Shown here in pieces: positions 1-10,480 of a stretch of 64,000 nt of DNA. Positions within the stretch are counted from its first letter, which is position 1, and the number at the start of each line of letters is the position of its first letter. The translations under genes were made by a program, and so were the position numbers. The notes under the pieces are model-generated. The model did no database searches. It was not told the origin of the DNA and was given only the letters and a program-made list of their open reading frames with translations. This stretch comes from Nymphaea colorata (taxonomy: Eukaryota; Streptophyta; Magnoliopsida; Nymphaeales; Nymphaeaceae), in contig NC_045144.1 of NCBI RefSeq assembly GCF_008831285.2, positions 9,401,886 to 9,465,885 on the forward strand, read 5' to 3'.

Positions 1-161
1 GAGACTTCACATATTACAAGGATATTAACTACAACATAGAATCCTAGGAGACTTCACATATAATAAGGATATTAACTACAACATAGAATCATAGGAGACT
101 CTTCACATGTTACAAGGACATTAAATATCTTAACACATTCTACAAAGAGGTGGAATCCTAA
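1..161. repeat. Short tandem repeat, ~47-bp unit
   Basis: Two near-identical 47-bp units (1-47 and 48-94), each starting gagacttcacat and ending near agaatc(c/a)tag, are followed by a longer diverged unit (95-161) and the start of a fourth (gagactcctc, 162). It sits upstream of the gag start of copia element B, so it is either that element's leader/LTR or flanking DNA. No primer-binding site is visible between here and the gag ATG. Confidence 0.75.
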
Positions 162-485
162 GAGACTCCTCTTCAACGTGCTGGTGAAGGATTTATATTT
201 TAACATTACTGTCTCTTGAAGATTTCCTGCCTGTGTTGTCTTCATCGGCTGCAACTATTATTTGAGTGTCTGTTGTGTTTCTTTCCTGTTTTACTGCCTA
301 AATTTCAGTCCATATTGCTGCTTGTGTCTGCTGGAAATATTCAGAGTTTATGCTTGGGTTGCTGCCTGCTTTATTGAACTTCTGATTTGATATTGGAGCT
401 GTAAGAATTTTTTAGATTCTCCTGCATTGCAGTGATTTTGATATACCTCTAATATTAGTAGCCAGCTGGGTCCTCTTGATTTCTT

Positions 486-817
486 ATGGCTGAAGACAGT
501 AAATCAGAAAGTTCTATTGAATACAAGATGGCTGGAAATTCATTCTCTTATGGAACCACGATAAAATTGAATGGTTCAAACTATGAAATATGGTCTAGGG
601 TGTTCATGATGTCTGTGGCTGGGCATAAGAAAAAAAATGTTCTTGAGGAGGATGAACCTACTGAGAAAAAGGGGATATATGTTGTGTGGGATGAATCGCC
701 ACAAGCGAAGATCCTTCTTCATCCCAAGCAACTCATTCAAAGGCAACAATATCTATGGTTGAGTCTTCTACTGATCCTTCTATATCTATGTCATATTCTC
801 TTAACTTAAGTAAGGAT
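486..817 (+). pseudogene. Copia element B gag, 5' fragment
   Basis: The ATG at 486 opens a 107-codon frame with the N-terminal gag signature of copia elements (KLNGSNYEIWSRVFMMSV, the DUF4219-like motif). After about 75 codons the gag-like frame is lost, and a different frame carries a Ser/Thr-rich stretch that continues beyond the insertion point of element A at 818. The central gag region and the CCHC zinc knuckle normally found before protease are absent, so this gag was internally deleted or badly rearranged before A inserted. It cannot make a functional capsid protein. Confidence 0.7.
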
Positions 818-1100
818 TGTTAAGATTTGTGCGTATGGAGGCTCGGGTCTATTCAGACCTGATCCACTTGTTTTCTAATCCACACGCCTAAACATACTAG
901 GCGGTGGCACTTTTGTAAATGTTATATAATTTTTGTACATTTTGTTATAACCTGATTAGGTTAATTCTTTAATATAGATTAAGCATCGCACGGCTGTGTG
1001 TGCCGGCGACTCTCTTCCTCCATTTGTCTTCTCTTCTGTTCTTTCTTCTCATTCTACCTGTTTTCAGACGAAGAGACGTGAATAAGCGAAGATTCTCACA
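818..1100 (+). repeat. 5' LTR of element A
   Basis: 283 bp running TG...CA. It matches 5637-5856 except for a block of about 63 bp (roughly 873-935) present only here. It would contain the element's promoter and poly(A) signals; no further regulatory motif is claimed. Confidence 0.95.
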
Positions 1101-1112
1101 TGGTAACAGAGC
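1101..1112 (+). other. Primer-binding site of element A
   Basis: TGGTAACAGAGC lies immediately after the 5' LTR. It differs at one base from TGGTATCAGAGC, the common plant copia site that pairs with the 3' end of initiator methionine tRNA and primes minus-strand cDNA. Confidence 0.85.
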
Positions 1113-1357
1113 CAGGTTACCTCGTCCTCCGATGAGTGATTTCAGTTTGACGTGATTATCCCTAATCTGCCCTAAGTACTATTTTCTGGCGTGGATATCC
1201 TTCATTTCAGTTTGTGCCCTGAATCTTGTGTGATTTACTCTAATTGATTTGCCCTAAATTGAATTGCCCTAATCAATTTGCCCTAATTTCTGTTGCTGCC
1301 CCAATTTGCCCCAATTTTCTGCCTCACGTTGTCTGCCCTAATCATCTTTATTCAGTC

Positions 1358-2386
1358 ATGGATCAGCCGACTCCCTCTCTTCTATCCTCCAGCTTTCTCT
1401 CCCAACTTATCTCCCAAAAACTGAATCATAGTAACTATTTGACTTGGAAACGTCAAATTGTCCCATTTATTAAAAGTCATAGACTCTATGGGCATATCGA
1501 TGGCACTACTCCAGCACCTCCAAAAATATATTTACCGTGAAGTGAAGAAGACCGTAGTGGGAGATCAAGCTACTGGGGCTTCGGCTGGAAGTGAAACTAG
1601 CATTGGATATGAAACTCTTACGGAAAGTAATCCTGAATATGATGTTTGGCTGGCCCACGACCAGTCACTTGTTGCATATATTACTTCTACCTTGTCAAAG
1701 GAGGTATTAGGAGGTATTGATGATGATTTAACAGCCTTAGAATTGTGGTCTACCCTTGCCACAACGTATTCTCAAGTATTGTAAACACGGTTTCTGCAAT
1801 AAAGAAGGCAATTTCAGGATATCAAGCGTGAGACGCGTACAGTTTTGGAATATTTGAATGAAATAAGAAATGTAAGTGATCAACTTGCTGCCATTGGACA
1901 TCCTGTCAGCGATAAAGACAAAGTACAACAAGCCTTGAGTGGCCTGGGAACAGAGTTTGATATTTTTTGCACAGCCTTGGAGGTCTTACCTGTCCTCCCA
2001 TCCTTTGAAGATCTGAAAGCCAAGTTATTTCAAACGAAGCTAGTCGTGTTCAGCGACAGAATCTCTTTTCTCCGAACAAATTGATCACAGGGACACATGC
2101 ATTGCAAGGGAATTGTACTCGCCCTTGGACTCCTCAGGCAGGAATGGGAAGAGGGATTCTCCCGACACCACCAGGCATGAATACTACTGCTGCCACATCT
2201 AGAAGGGTTCTGACTTGCTTCTATTGTAATAAGAGGGGGCATGTAAAATCAGAATGTTGGCACAATCCTCAGAATAAAAATAATCAAGTCAAGCGTGAAA
2301 ACAAGGCAGCAGCAGGTCAGTTTCATCCTCATCTAGCTCAAATCCAACATCAAATGTTTCATTGGAGGTGCAACAACTTCTTATGA
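1358..2386 (+). pseudogene. Copia element A gag, frameshifted
   Basis: Gag starts at the ATG at 1358 and carries the copia N-terminal motif (KLNHSNYLTWKRQIVPFI) and the UBN2-like body (NPEYDVWLAHDQSLVAYI), then a CCHC zinc knuckle (CFYCNKRGHVKSEC, near 2217-2258) for RNA binding. The frame changes near 1530, a stop lies near 1784, and further frame changes precede the zinc knuckle, so no intact capsid protein can be read. Domain order is normal for copia. Confidence 0.88.
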
Positions 2387-5300
2387 CAGCCTTATCTAAG
2401 CTTCACTTGAAGCAAAATGAGCAAGGAAAGTGGTATGTGGACTCTGGAGCAGCAGCCCATGTTACTGGTGACATAGGTAATTTATCTAGTGTTTTCCCTT
2501 ATTTAGATCAAGGCTCAGTTGTCACAGGAGATGGTTCCCATCACACAATATCGCACATTGGAAATGCACAAATATCTATGGGTTCTTCTTCCATTCCATT
2601 AAAGAATGTCCTTGTTGTTCCAAGTGTCAAGAAAAATATTATCTCAGTGTCCAAACTGACTGATGATACTCACTCCTCTATTGAATTCACACTGTCTTCT
2701 GTTTATGTCAAGGATGCTCGAACCAAGAGGACATTCGCTGAGGGCACTCGCAAAGGAGATATGTATGTTCTTGAAGAGGCTCCAAAGCTGTCAAAATCTC
2801 ACCCTTCAGATTCATGTTTTTCAATTCATAGTGAAATCAATGTCGCAGAATATAATAAGCCATCCATTTGGCATGGTCGGTTAGCTCATTGTAGTAAGTC
2901 TTTTGTTCGGAGTCTTGTTGCAGACGGGCTCTTAGATAAGTCCAGTCTGAGTTCAGTTAGTGAGTCCAGCATGTGCTCGAGTTGTCATATCTGTAAGAGC
3001 CATGCCCTTCCTTTTCAATTAATAAATAAAAGAGCTTCAAAGGCTTTTGACACTATATATTTCGATGTTTGGGGGCCTGCTCCAATTCCTTCTTTTTCTG
3101 GGAGTAGATATTATGTCATTTTTATTGATTCATATTCCCGATATACTTGGATTCATTTCATGAAACACAAATCAGAAGTCTTCCGCCTGTTCACTCAATT
3201 TCATGCTTTGGTTCAGAATAAATACTCCAGCAATATTGTGCATTTTCAATGTAATGGTGGTGGTGAATTTATTTCTAATGAATTTACTGAGTATCTACTA
3301 GATAATGGGATCACTAGACAAATTTCATGCTCGCATACACCTCAGCAAAACGGAATTGCTGAAAGGAAACATAGGCATATTGTTGAAAGCGCCCTTAGCA
3401 TGATGCATGACACAGACTTACCTATGACATTGTGGACCGAGGCTTTTCATACGACTGTTCATGTTATAAACTGACTGCCATTGGCTTTGCTTGATGGAAA
3501 ATCTCCATTTTTTCTATTAAATCAAGAACAGCCGTGTCATGAAGATTTACGTGTTTTTGGATGTGTGTGCTATGTGCATGTTGATGTTTCCTTACGAAAC
3601 AAATTTCAAGTCCGTGTTGTTTTGTGCAGATTTATAGGGTATGCAGAAAATTACAAGGGTTATAGGTGTTACAACCCTAAAACTGGGCGTGTACATATTT
3701 CACGACATGTTGTTTTTTATGAAAGCAGGTTACAGGACTCCAAGGCAACTTTTGTGACACTCAAGGACAAAAATGAGTTTTATGATACTTGGTTACATGC
3801 TGAAATCTTAAGACAAGGGGCGGAAAAGTTGAATGAACATAAGGAGCAAGCTGTTAATGAACCCGAAACACTTGTAGGTAGCTCCTTGAACAGCAGTACT
3901 TCCTTGGACAGCATGCCTCCATTTTCTCAGCCCAATGATCCACCTACACATAATCGGTTCTCAGGCCTGATGTATTCTAGGCGATCAGTTCTTACCGCAG
4001 TTCCACGCCAGTCACAACGCGTGAGACATCCTATTGATAGATGGGTGAGCTATAATAATTTTTCTTTGGATTTTCAGTTGTTTATGACAGAAGTCAACAA
4101 AAAGGTGGAACCAAAATCCTATCACCATGCGAGTAAGGAAAAATGTTGGGTTGAAGCTATGAATGAGGAAATGGCAGCCTTGCATGAATGTCAAACTTGG
4201 CAGATTGTTCCCCGTCCAAATGATAAGAATGTTGTGGGTTCCAAATGGGTTTACAAGCTGAAATATAAGCTAGATGGTAGCATTGATCGACATAAAGCAC
4301 GTCTTGTGGCACGCGGGTTCACTCAGCAATATGGGAAATATTATGATGAAACATTCAGTCCGATCATCAAGATGGGAACAATACGTGTGATTATTTCTCT
4401 TGCAGTCTCATATGGATGGTTTCTTTATCAGTTAGATGTTAAAAATGCATTTCTTCATGAGATTCTTAAGGAAGAGGTTTACATGGAGCAACCTCCCGGC
4501 TATACTACTCATGATCCTCAACAATGGGTCTGTAAATTACAAAAATCTCTATATGGGTTGAAGCAAGCTTCTAGATCATGGTTCGATCAGTTTTCTCATC
4601 ATATACAACAAGTTGGTTTTCTCCAAAGCTCTCTCGATCACTCTTTGTTTATCTATCATTCCGGAGAAGCTACCACTTGGTTGCTTATATATGTTGTTGA
4701 TATTGTTATCACTGGGAACTCTGCATCACATATATCTTATGTTAAAGATATGTTGAAGCAAGAATTCAAGATGAAGGATCTCGGCGAATTACGGTATTTT
4801 TTGGGTGTTGAGCTTGATAGGACGAATGATAGATTGAGTCTTACGGAGCACAAGACATGACTAATTGCAAACTCATAACTACTCCTAGTGTTCTGAACAC
4901 AAAGTTGACTTCATCTGATGGAACTGTAGCATACTTCGATCCTACATTCTATCGCAGCATTGTTGCTATGTTACAATACCTCACTTTTACTCTCTCAGAC
5001 ATAGTATATGCTGTAAATCAGATTTCTCAGTTCATGCATGCACCCACAGAAGGACATATGGATGCCGCTAAGTGGATATTGCAATATCTCAAAGCTACTC
5101 TTGGAGATGGACTAGTCTACACAAAATGTCCCAATGTTTCTCTTGGACATAGCATATATACATATATTGATGCAGACTGGGCAAGAGATCCCGATGATCG
5201 ACGATCAGTTTCAGGTTTCTGTCTTTTTCTTGATTCTAATCTCATTTGTTGGAGCAGTAAAAAGCAGCGTGCCGTTGCACGATCCAGCACTGAGGCAGAG

Positions 5301-5642
5301 TACAGAGCAATGGCTGCAGGGACAGCTGAAGCATCATGGTTACAACATTTGCTTGGAGAGCTTAATCTTCCTATTGCCCAGTCATCATTACTATGTGACA
5401 ATCAAAGTGCGATAAAAATTGCCTTAAACCCCATTTTGCATAATCATACCAAACACATAGAAATTGATCAACACTTCATCTGTCAGAAGCTTGAAGAAGC
5501 TAAGATCTTGCCTACTTATATATCCACCAGTGAACAGATAGTTGATATCTTTACTAAAGGACTCACAGGGCAGCACTTTTGGGAATTGAAGAACAAGTTA
5601 TGCATGATCAAATCTCATGCACAACTTGAGGGGGGCTGTTAA
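2362..5642 (+). pseudogene. Copia element A pol (PR-INT-RT-RNase H), defective
   Basis: Domains in order: aspartic protease (WYVDSGAAAH, 2432-2461), GAG-pre-integrase zinc finger (H..H..C..C, about 2870-3010), integrase core (FDVWGP near 3061; PQQNGIAERKH near 3343), reverse transcriptase (about 4140-4860) and RNase H (about 5160-5560, including DADWA and SSTEAEYRAMA). Frame ends at 5642, just inside the 3' LTR, as is usual. Lesions: TGA at 3472-3474; the second catalytic Asp of integrase is Asn (AAT, 3253-3255, in CNGGGEF where copia has SDGGGEF); the RT active site reads YVVD instead of YVDD (GTT, 4696-4698); and a frameshift at about 4850 separates RT from RNase H. Enzymatic activity is not expected. 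Confidence 0.95.
5626..5636 (+). other. Polypurine tract of element A
   Basis: The purine run gaggggggc just before the 3' LTR is where plus-strand DNA synthesis is primed in LTR retrotransposons. It overlaps the last codons of pol. Confidence 0.8.
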
Positions 5643-5856
5643 GATTTGTGCGTATGGAGGCTCGGGTCTATTTAGACCCGATCCACTTTTGTACATTTTG
5701 TTATAACCTGATTAGGTTAATTCTTTAATATAGATTAAGCATCGCACGGCTGTGCGTGTCGGCGACTCTCTTCCTCCATTTGTCTTCTCTCCTGTTCTTT
5801 CTTCTCATTCTACCTATTTTCAGAGGGAGAGACGTGAATAAGCGAAGATTCTCACA
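5637..5856 (+). repeat. 3' LTR of element A
   Basis: 220 bp, TG...CA, matching 818-1100 apart from a ~63-bp deletion whose ends share the short repeat acttttgt, and about eight substitutions. It is followed directly by the target-site duplication aggat (5857-5861). Confidence 0.95.
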
Positions 5857-5861
5857 AGGAT

Positions 5862-6677
5862 GAATATGATCGTGTTCTTGCTCAAAGGTCTGCCTCTACA
5901 TCTACCTCTACATCTACCAATGCTACTGTTATAGATTCAGCATTGTCTGTTGGTGCTCCTACTGATGATCCAAGTATGACATGGATGATAGATTCTGGCG
6001 CTTCTAGATATTGTTGTAATCAACCACAAAATTTTTCATCATTTGTCAGATTTTCTACACCACAGCATGTTAGGCTGGCTGATGGCAAGCTGTCTCCTGT
6101 TTTGGGCAGCGGTGATATCTACATTCCACATTTAGGCACTATTACACATGTGTTATATGTTCTTCAGTTTCCTGTTAATTTGTTATCTATTAAGCAGCTA
6201 GCTATCGACTTACAATGTAAAGTCATTTTTAAACCTGACTCTTGTTCTTTTCAGGACTTACCAACTGGGAAGATGATTGGTGGTGGCCATGAAGATGAGG
6301 GACTTTATTTTCTGTCGATTCCAGTTGATGTTGCTGCATCTTCAGTCCCTTCAAAGCCTTCTCCCTTCCAATGGCATCTCAGACTGGGTCATCCGTCAGT
6401 ACCAAAACTTCGTCGCATGTTTCCAGATATTCCTGCATCAGAGTCCTTATGTAATGCTTGTCAGTTGGGCAAGCATACACGGAGCAGCTTTCCTTCGAGT
6501 CAGAGTCCGTTTGATCTCATTCATGTGGACGTATGGGGCCCTAGTCGAGTTCCTTTTCGGTCATGTTTCCGATACTATCTTGTTTTAGTTGATGATTTTA
6601 CTAGAGTCAGTTGGGTTTTCTTGTTAAGGGAAAGATCTGAAGTCATATGTATTCTTCAAAAGTTTGTCAATGAAATA
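5862..6677 (+). pseudogene. Copia element B protease to mid-integrase
   Basis: Continuation of element B after A. A Ser/Thr-rich gag tail leads into aspartic protease (MIDSGAS, near 5989), the protease body with LPxNLLSIKQL-like helix, GAG-pre-integrase (WHLRLGHPS ... CNACQLGKHTRS) and the start of integrase (FDLIHVDVWGP, near 6507; first catalytic Asp present). It is cut at 6677 by element C and resumes at 7840. Confidence 0.9.
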
Positions 6678-6835
6678 TGTTGATAGATCGTATGTTTCGG
6701 GTCCGGATCCATACCCGACCCGTCTTGTAGCCCATGTTGGGCACTACTTAAGTCATGTAACCCTAATCCTTATGTGTTAATGATAATCTAAGGAGAGAGA
6801 GAGTCTGGCGGCAAGTGGGCACCGACTCCTCCTCA
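6678..6835 (+). repeat. 5' LTR of element C, 3'-truncated
   Basis: Begins TGTTGATAGATCG and follows 7594-7751 closely, then stops after the shared ...ctcctcctca where the sequence jumps into pol. Confidence 0.9.
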
Positions 6836-7599
6836 ACTACTCCTACCCCATTTGACACTGGGCACAAAGTTGAGTCTTAGAGATGGAGAGCCTCTCTGTG
6901 AAGAAGACAAGGGAAGATATCAACGTCTGGTTGGGAAGTTGATTTATCTTACCCTCACGACCTGATATCACCTTTGCGGTGAATGTTTTGAGCCAATTCA
7001 TGCATGCACCAACCGATGCACATCTGAAGGCTGTGGACAGAGTACTATGCTACCTGAAGAAAAATCCTGGCAAGGAACTCCTCTATGTGAAACAAGAGAT
7101 TGTGGAAATCGAGGGCTATTCTGATGCGGATTGGGCAGGTTGTGGTGATACCAAACGATCTATTACAGGGTACTGTGTCTACTTGGGAGGAAACCTTGTT
7201 GTATGGAGAAGCAAGAGACAGGATGTTTGCTCTAGATCTAGTGCAGAAGCAGAATATAGGGCAGTTGCTATGGGAGTGTCAGAATTACTATGGTTGAAGA
7301 TATTGCTGACTGACATTGGAATATAGATTGAAGGACCTATGAAGATGTATTGTGATAACAAGTCTGCAATCAACTTAGCCAACAATCCTGTTCTTCACGG
7401 CAGAACAAAGCATGTTGAAATTGATCATCACTTCATTCGGGAAAGAATTGATGCGAAAGAGTTGATCTTACCTTACATGAAGTCTGAAGACCAAACTGCT
7501 GATGTTCTGATGAAAGCTCTTCCTTCAGCTTCATTTGAGAGGAATGTGTCCAAGTTGGGCATGTTTGATATGTATGCCCAACTAGAGGGGGAGTGTTGA
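6836..7599 (+). pseudogene. Element C RT C-terminus and RNase H remnant
   Basis: Reads the end of RT (PDITFAVNVLSQFMHAPT) and RNase H (YSDADWAG, 7118-7141; SSAEAEYRAVA, about 7237-7269; CDNKSAINLA; HVEIDHHFIRE). A TAG at 7324-7326 splits it into two open stretches (6979-7326 and 7339-7599). It ends at the LTR boundary like other copia pol frames. Confidence 0.9.
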
Positions 7600-7839
7600 T
7601 AGATCGTATGTTTCGGGTCCAGATCCATACCCGACCCGTCTTGTAGCCCGTGTTGGGCACTACTTAAGTCATGTAACTCTAATCCTTGTGTGTTAATGAT
7701 AATCTAAGGAGAGAGAGAGTCTGGCGGCAAGTGGGCACCGACTCCTCCTCATTCGTGGTTTTTTCTCCCTCGTGTTGAGGGTTTTCCACGTTACATCGTG
7801 ATCGTTGTTCCTCTTCCTATCCTTGATCGTATTTCTACA
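7594..7839 (+). repeat. 3' LTR of element C
   Basis: 246 bp, TG...CA (TGTTGATAGATC to ATTTCTACA), preceded by the purine tract agagggggag and followed by aaata. Confidence 0.93.
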
Positions 7840-10278
7840 AAATAAAAACTCAGTTTGGTCTCATTGTTAAAAATATTCACACTGATAATGCTTTTGAATT
7901 CAAGTATTCTATTCTGCTTCAGTTTTATGTCAATCATAGAATTCACCCTCAATATACTTGTCCGCATACGTCCCAACAAAATGGTGTAGCCGAACGCAAA
8001 CATCGGCAACTCCTAAATGTGACTCGCACCCTTATGCTACATTCTCACATACCTGCTTATTTTTGAGGTGATGCTATTCTGACTGCATGTTACCTCATTA
8101 ATAGATTACCCTCTTCCTCCATCCAAGAACGTATTCCCATTCAAATTCTATATCGAGGGCGTCCATTATTTCACTTACCTCCCAAAGTATTTGGATGCAC
8201 TTGCTTTACACATATTTTAGGCCTAAACAAAAATAAACTTGCTGCCCAAGCCATCAAATGTGTCTTTATTGGCTACTCAGCCAATCAAAAAGGATATAAA
8301 TGCTTTGATCCCCTGACTAAAAAAGACATTATCAGTGCGGATATTACCTTCTTTGAGTCTCGTCCTTATTTTGCCTCGTTAAGTCCATCTTTGTCTGAGA
8401 TGCATGTACCTGTACCTCTTCCTATTCCACCAGTGTCACTTGAGTCATTTCCACCATCTCAACCTAGGTCACATGAACGTTTCCTTGATCCTCCGTTGGT
8501 TTACACTCGTCGTCTAGGTCCCTCTCTCAACTGTCCACTAACATCATCTCAAGAGGTAAGCTCCACTGATAAGACTGACTTAGGTTTAAATGATGACCAT
8601 TCTGCTGCAGATCTCCCTATTGTCATTCGCAAAGGCAAGTGACAGTGTACACTACATCCTATTTCTAATTTTGTCTCTACTGATTGTTTGAGTACAAGTT
8701 TGGTGCAGTTTGATCAAGCTCTATCTAATCATGTTATCTCGTCTTCTCACCATCAAGCCCTGTTAGATCCACGTTGGCGACAAGCCATGCAGGAGGAAAT
8801 GGATGCTCTTCTTTCTCAGGAGACTTGGGATTTGGTAGATCCCCCGACGCACTGTGATGTAGTTGGATCAAGATGGGTATTCACCATCAAGTATCATTCT
8901 AATGGTTCAGTTGAAAGGTTCAAGGCATGTCTTGTCGCAAAAGGGTATACTCAGACTTACGGTGTTGATTTCTTTGAGATTTTTTCGCCTGTGGCTCGGT
9001 TGGGTACCATTCGATTGATTATATCTCTTGCTGTCCAGCGAGAGTGGCCTCTCTTCCAGCTGGATGTGAAAAATGCCTTTCTGTATGGAGACCTTTCTGA
9101 AACCGTCTATATGCAACAACCACCTGGTTTTGAGCGGTAGAGGGAGTGTTCCAAGGTATGCAAATTAAAGAGGGCTATTTATGGACTTAAGCAGAGTCCT
9201 CGTGCATGGTTCCAGAAGCTTACTGAGTTGTTATCTAAGTGTGGATTTCGCAGATCCCACCTTGATCACTCATTGTTTATCATGCGAGGCTCATCAGGGA
9301 TGGTGATATTGATTGTCTACGTGGATGATATTGTTCTTACTGGGGAAAATGATCAAGAGATAGCTCAAACAAAGGAGTTTTTACAGCAACACTTTGTTAC
9401 TAAAGATCTTGGACAACTCCATTATTTTCTTGGTATTGAGGTGGCTCGTAGTAATAAAGGAGTTGTAGTGTCTCAAAGGAAATATGTTCTTGATCTTCTG
9501 CAGGAAACAAGACTATTGGGGGCTAAACCTGCCACACTTCCCATGAATCCCCGCATTCATATACATGATGATGACTCAGAGCCATTTGACTATAGATCCT
9601 ACAGATCTCTGATAGAGAAACTGTTATATTTGACTGTCACTCGTCCCGACATTACCTTTGCTGTGAATAAGTTAAGCCAGTTCATGGAAAAACCCCGGAA
9701 GGTTCACTGGGATGCTGCTCTAATGATTGTTAGATACTTGAAATCAGCCCCGGGAAAGAGGTTATGGTTCAAAAAGGGAGAATGTATTGACATCAAAGCA
9801 TATAGTGATGCTGATTATGCAGGGTCTGTAGATGACAGAAAGTCTACTACAAGTTTTTGTGTTTTTGTGGGGGGTAATATTATTTCCTGGAGGAACAAGA
9901 AGCAGAATGTGGTGGCTCGTTCTAGTGCTGAGTCGGAATATAGGGCTATGGCTCAAACTGCAGCTGAAATGTCGTGGGTTTAATCACTACTTTTAGAGTT
10001 GGGTGTTTCAATGAATCTCCCAATGAAGATGTATTGTGACAACAAGGCAGCTACGTATATTGCTAACAATTCTGTCTTCCATGAGAGGACTAAACACATT
10101 GAAGTGGATTGCCACTATATTCGAAACTTAGTTCAAGAAGGAATTGTTAGCACTATTCATGTCTCCTCAGAAGATCAGGCAGCTGATATCCTCACCAAGG
10201 CTCTTCCTATAGGCGATTTCCTGAGATGTTGTAACAAGCTGAGCATGATTGATATATATGCTCCAGCTTGAGGGGGAG
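7840..10278 (+). pseudogene. Copia element B integrase end, RT and RNase H
   Basis: Resumes integrase of B (PQQ-like SQQNGVAERKH near 7973), then the linker, RT (about 8700-9700, active site YVDD intact at 9318-9329) and RNase H ([29 protein letters not shown]), ending near 10271. All of this lies in one reading frame, interrupted only by four nonsense codons: TGA 8064-8066, TGA 8640-8642, TAG 9138-9140, TAA 9981-9983. Inactivation by point nonsense without frameshifts in 2.4 kb is notable for an element older than its two insertions. Confidence 0.93.
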
Positions 10279-10480
10279 TGTTAAAAGAGTTTTATTGAAA
10301 TATTAGAAAGTTAGAGAGGTGCTCTTTAAACATTTTCATATTGTTATTGGACCTTTTTTGTAAAATGTTTACAGCCAGCCCTAATCTCTTTTAAAAGAGA
10401 TTAGGGTTAAGTAAGTGAAGAATTCTTTTGGCTCTATCTCTCTCATCATATCAAAGGAGATAGCAAAATGGTGGACAGTC
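10279..10480 (+). repeat. 3' LTR of element B (right end approximate)
   Basis: Begins TGTTAAAAGAG directly after the purine tract ttgagggggag. No second copy is visible in the window, so the end cannot be set by alignment. It contains a 28-bp perfect palindrome at 10379-10406. Confidence 0.7.
10379..10406. repeat. Perfect 28-bp palindrome in B LTR
   Basis: Half-site ccctaatctctttt is followed immediately by its exact reverse complement with no spacer. In RNA it could form a hairpin in the LTR transcript. Confidence 0.9.

Larger units (their letters stand above)
818..5856 (+). mobile_element. Copia LTR retrotransposon A, full length, nested in B
   Basis: A complete but defective plus-strand element: 5' LTR, primer-binding site, gag, pol, polypurine tract and 3' LTR, flanked by the 5-bp duplication aggat. 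LTRs begin TGTTAAGATT and end GATTCTCACA. Over the aligned ~220 bp I count about eight substitutions plus one ~63-bp deletion in the 3' copy, so it is not a very recent insertion. Coding lesions include frameshifts in gag, a TGA in integrase, a frameshift before RNase H, and substitutions at two catalytic acidic residues. Confidence 0.95.
6678..7839 (+). mobile_element. Internally deleted copia element C, nested in B
   Basis: 1162 bp with the perfect 5-bp duplication aaata on both sides (6673-6677, 7840-7844). It consists of a 5' LTR remnant (6678-6835), a jump straight into the RT/RNase H end of pol, a polypurine tract (about 7584-7593) and a full 246-bp 3' LTR (7594-7839). The first 158 bp of the LTRs differ at about four positions. 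The right end of the 5' LTR, PBS, gag, PR, INT and most of RT are missing. Because both ends and the TSD are intact, the deletion could predate insertion (a defective RNA copied in trans) or have arisen afterwards. Confidence 0.92.
1..10480 (+). mobile_element. Copia LTR retrotransposon B, interrupted by A and C
   Basis: The remains of one plus-strand Ty1/copia element appear in three pieces: gag start (486-817), protease to mid-integrase (5862-6677) and the rest of integrase, RT, RNase H and 3' LTR (7840-~10480). The pieces belong together because the two inserted elements are bounded by exact target-site duplications (aggat at 813-817/5857-5861; aaata at 6673-6677/7840-7844), and the reading direction and domain order continue across both insertions. 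Domain order (PR, INT, RT, RNase H) is copia type. The 5' LTR is not visible and presumably lies left of the window; the right end of the 3' LTR was not fixed, so 10480 is approximate. Nonsense codons show it is inactive. Confidence 0.85.

Noticed and set aside
1-161. CRISPR-like array
   Set aside because: Units are contiguous with no spacers and lie in a plant retrotransposon context.
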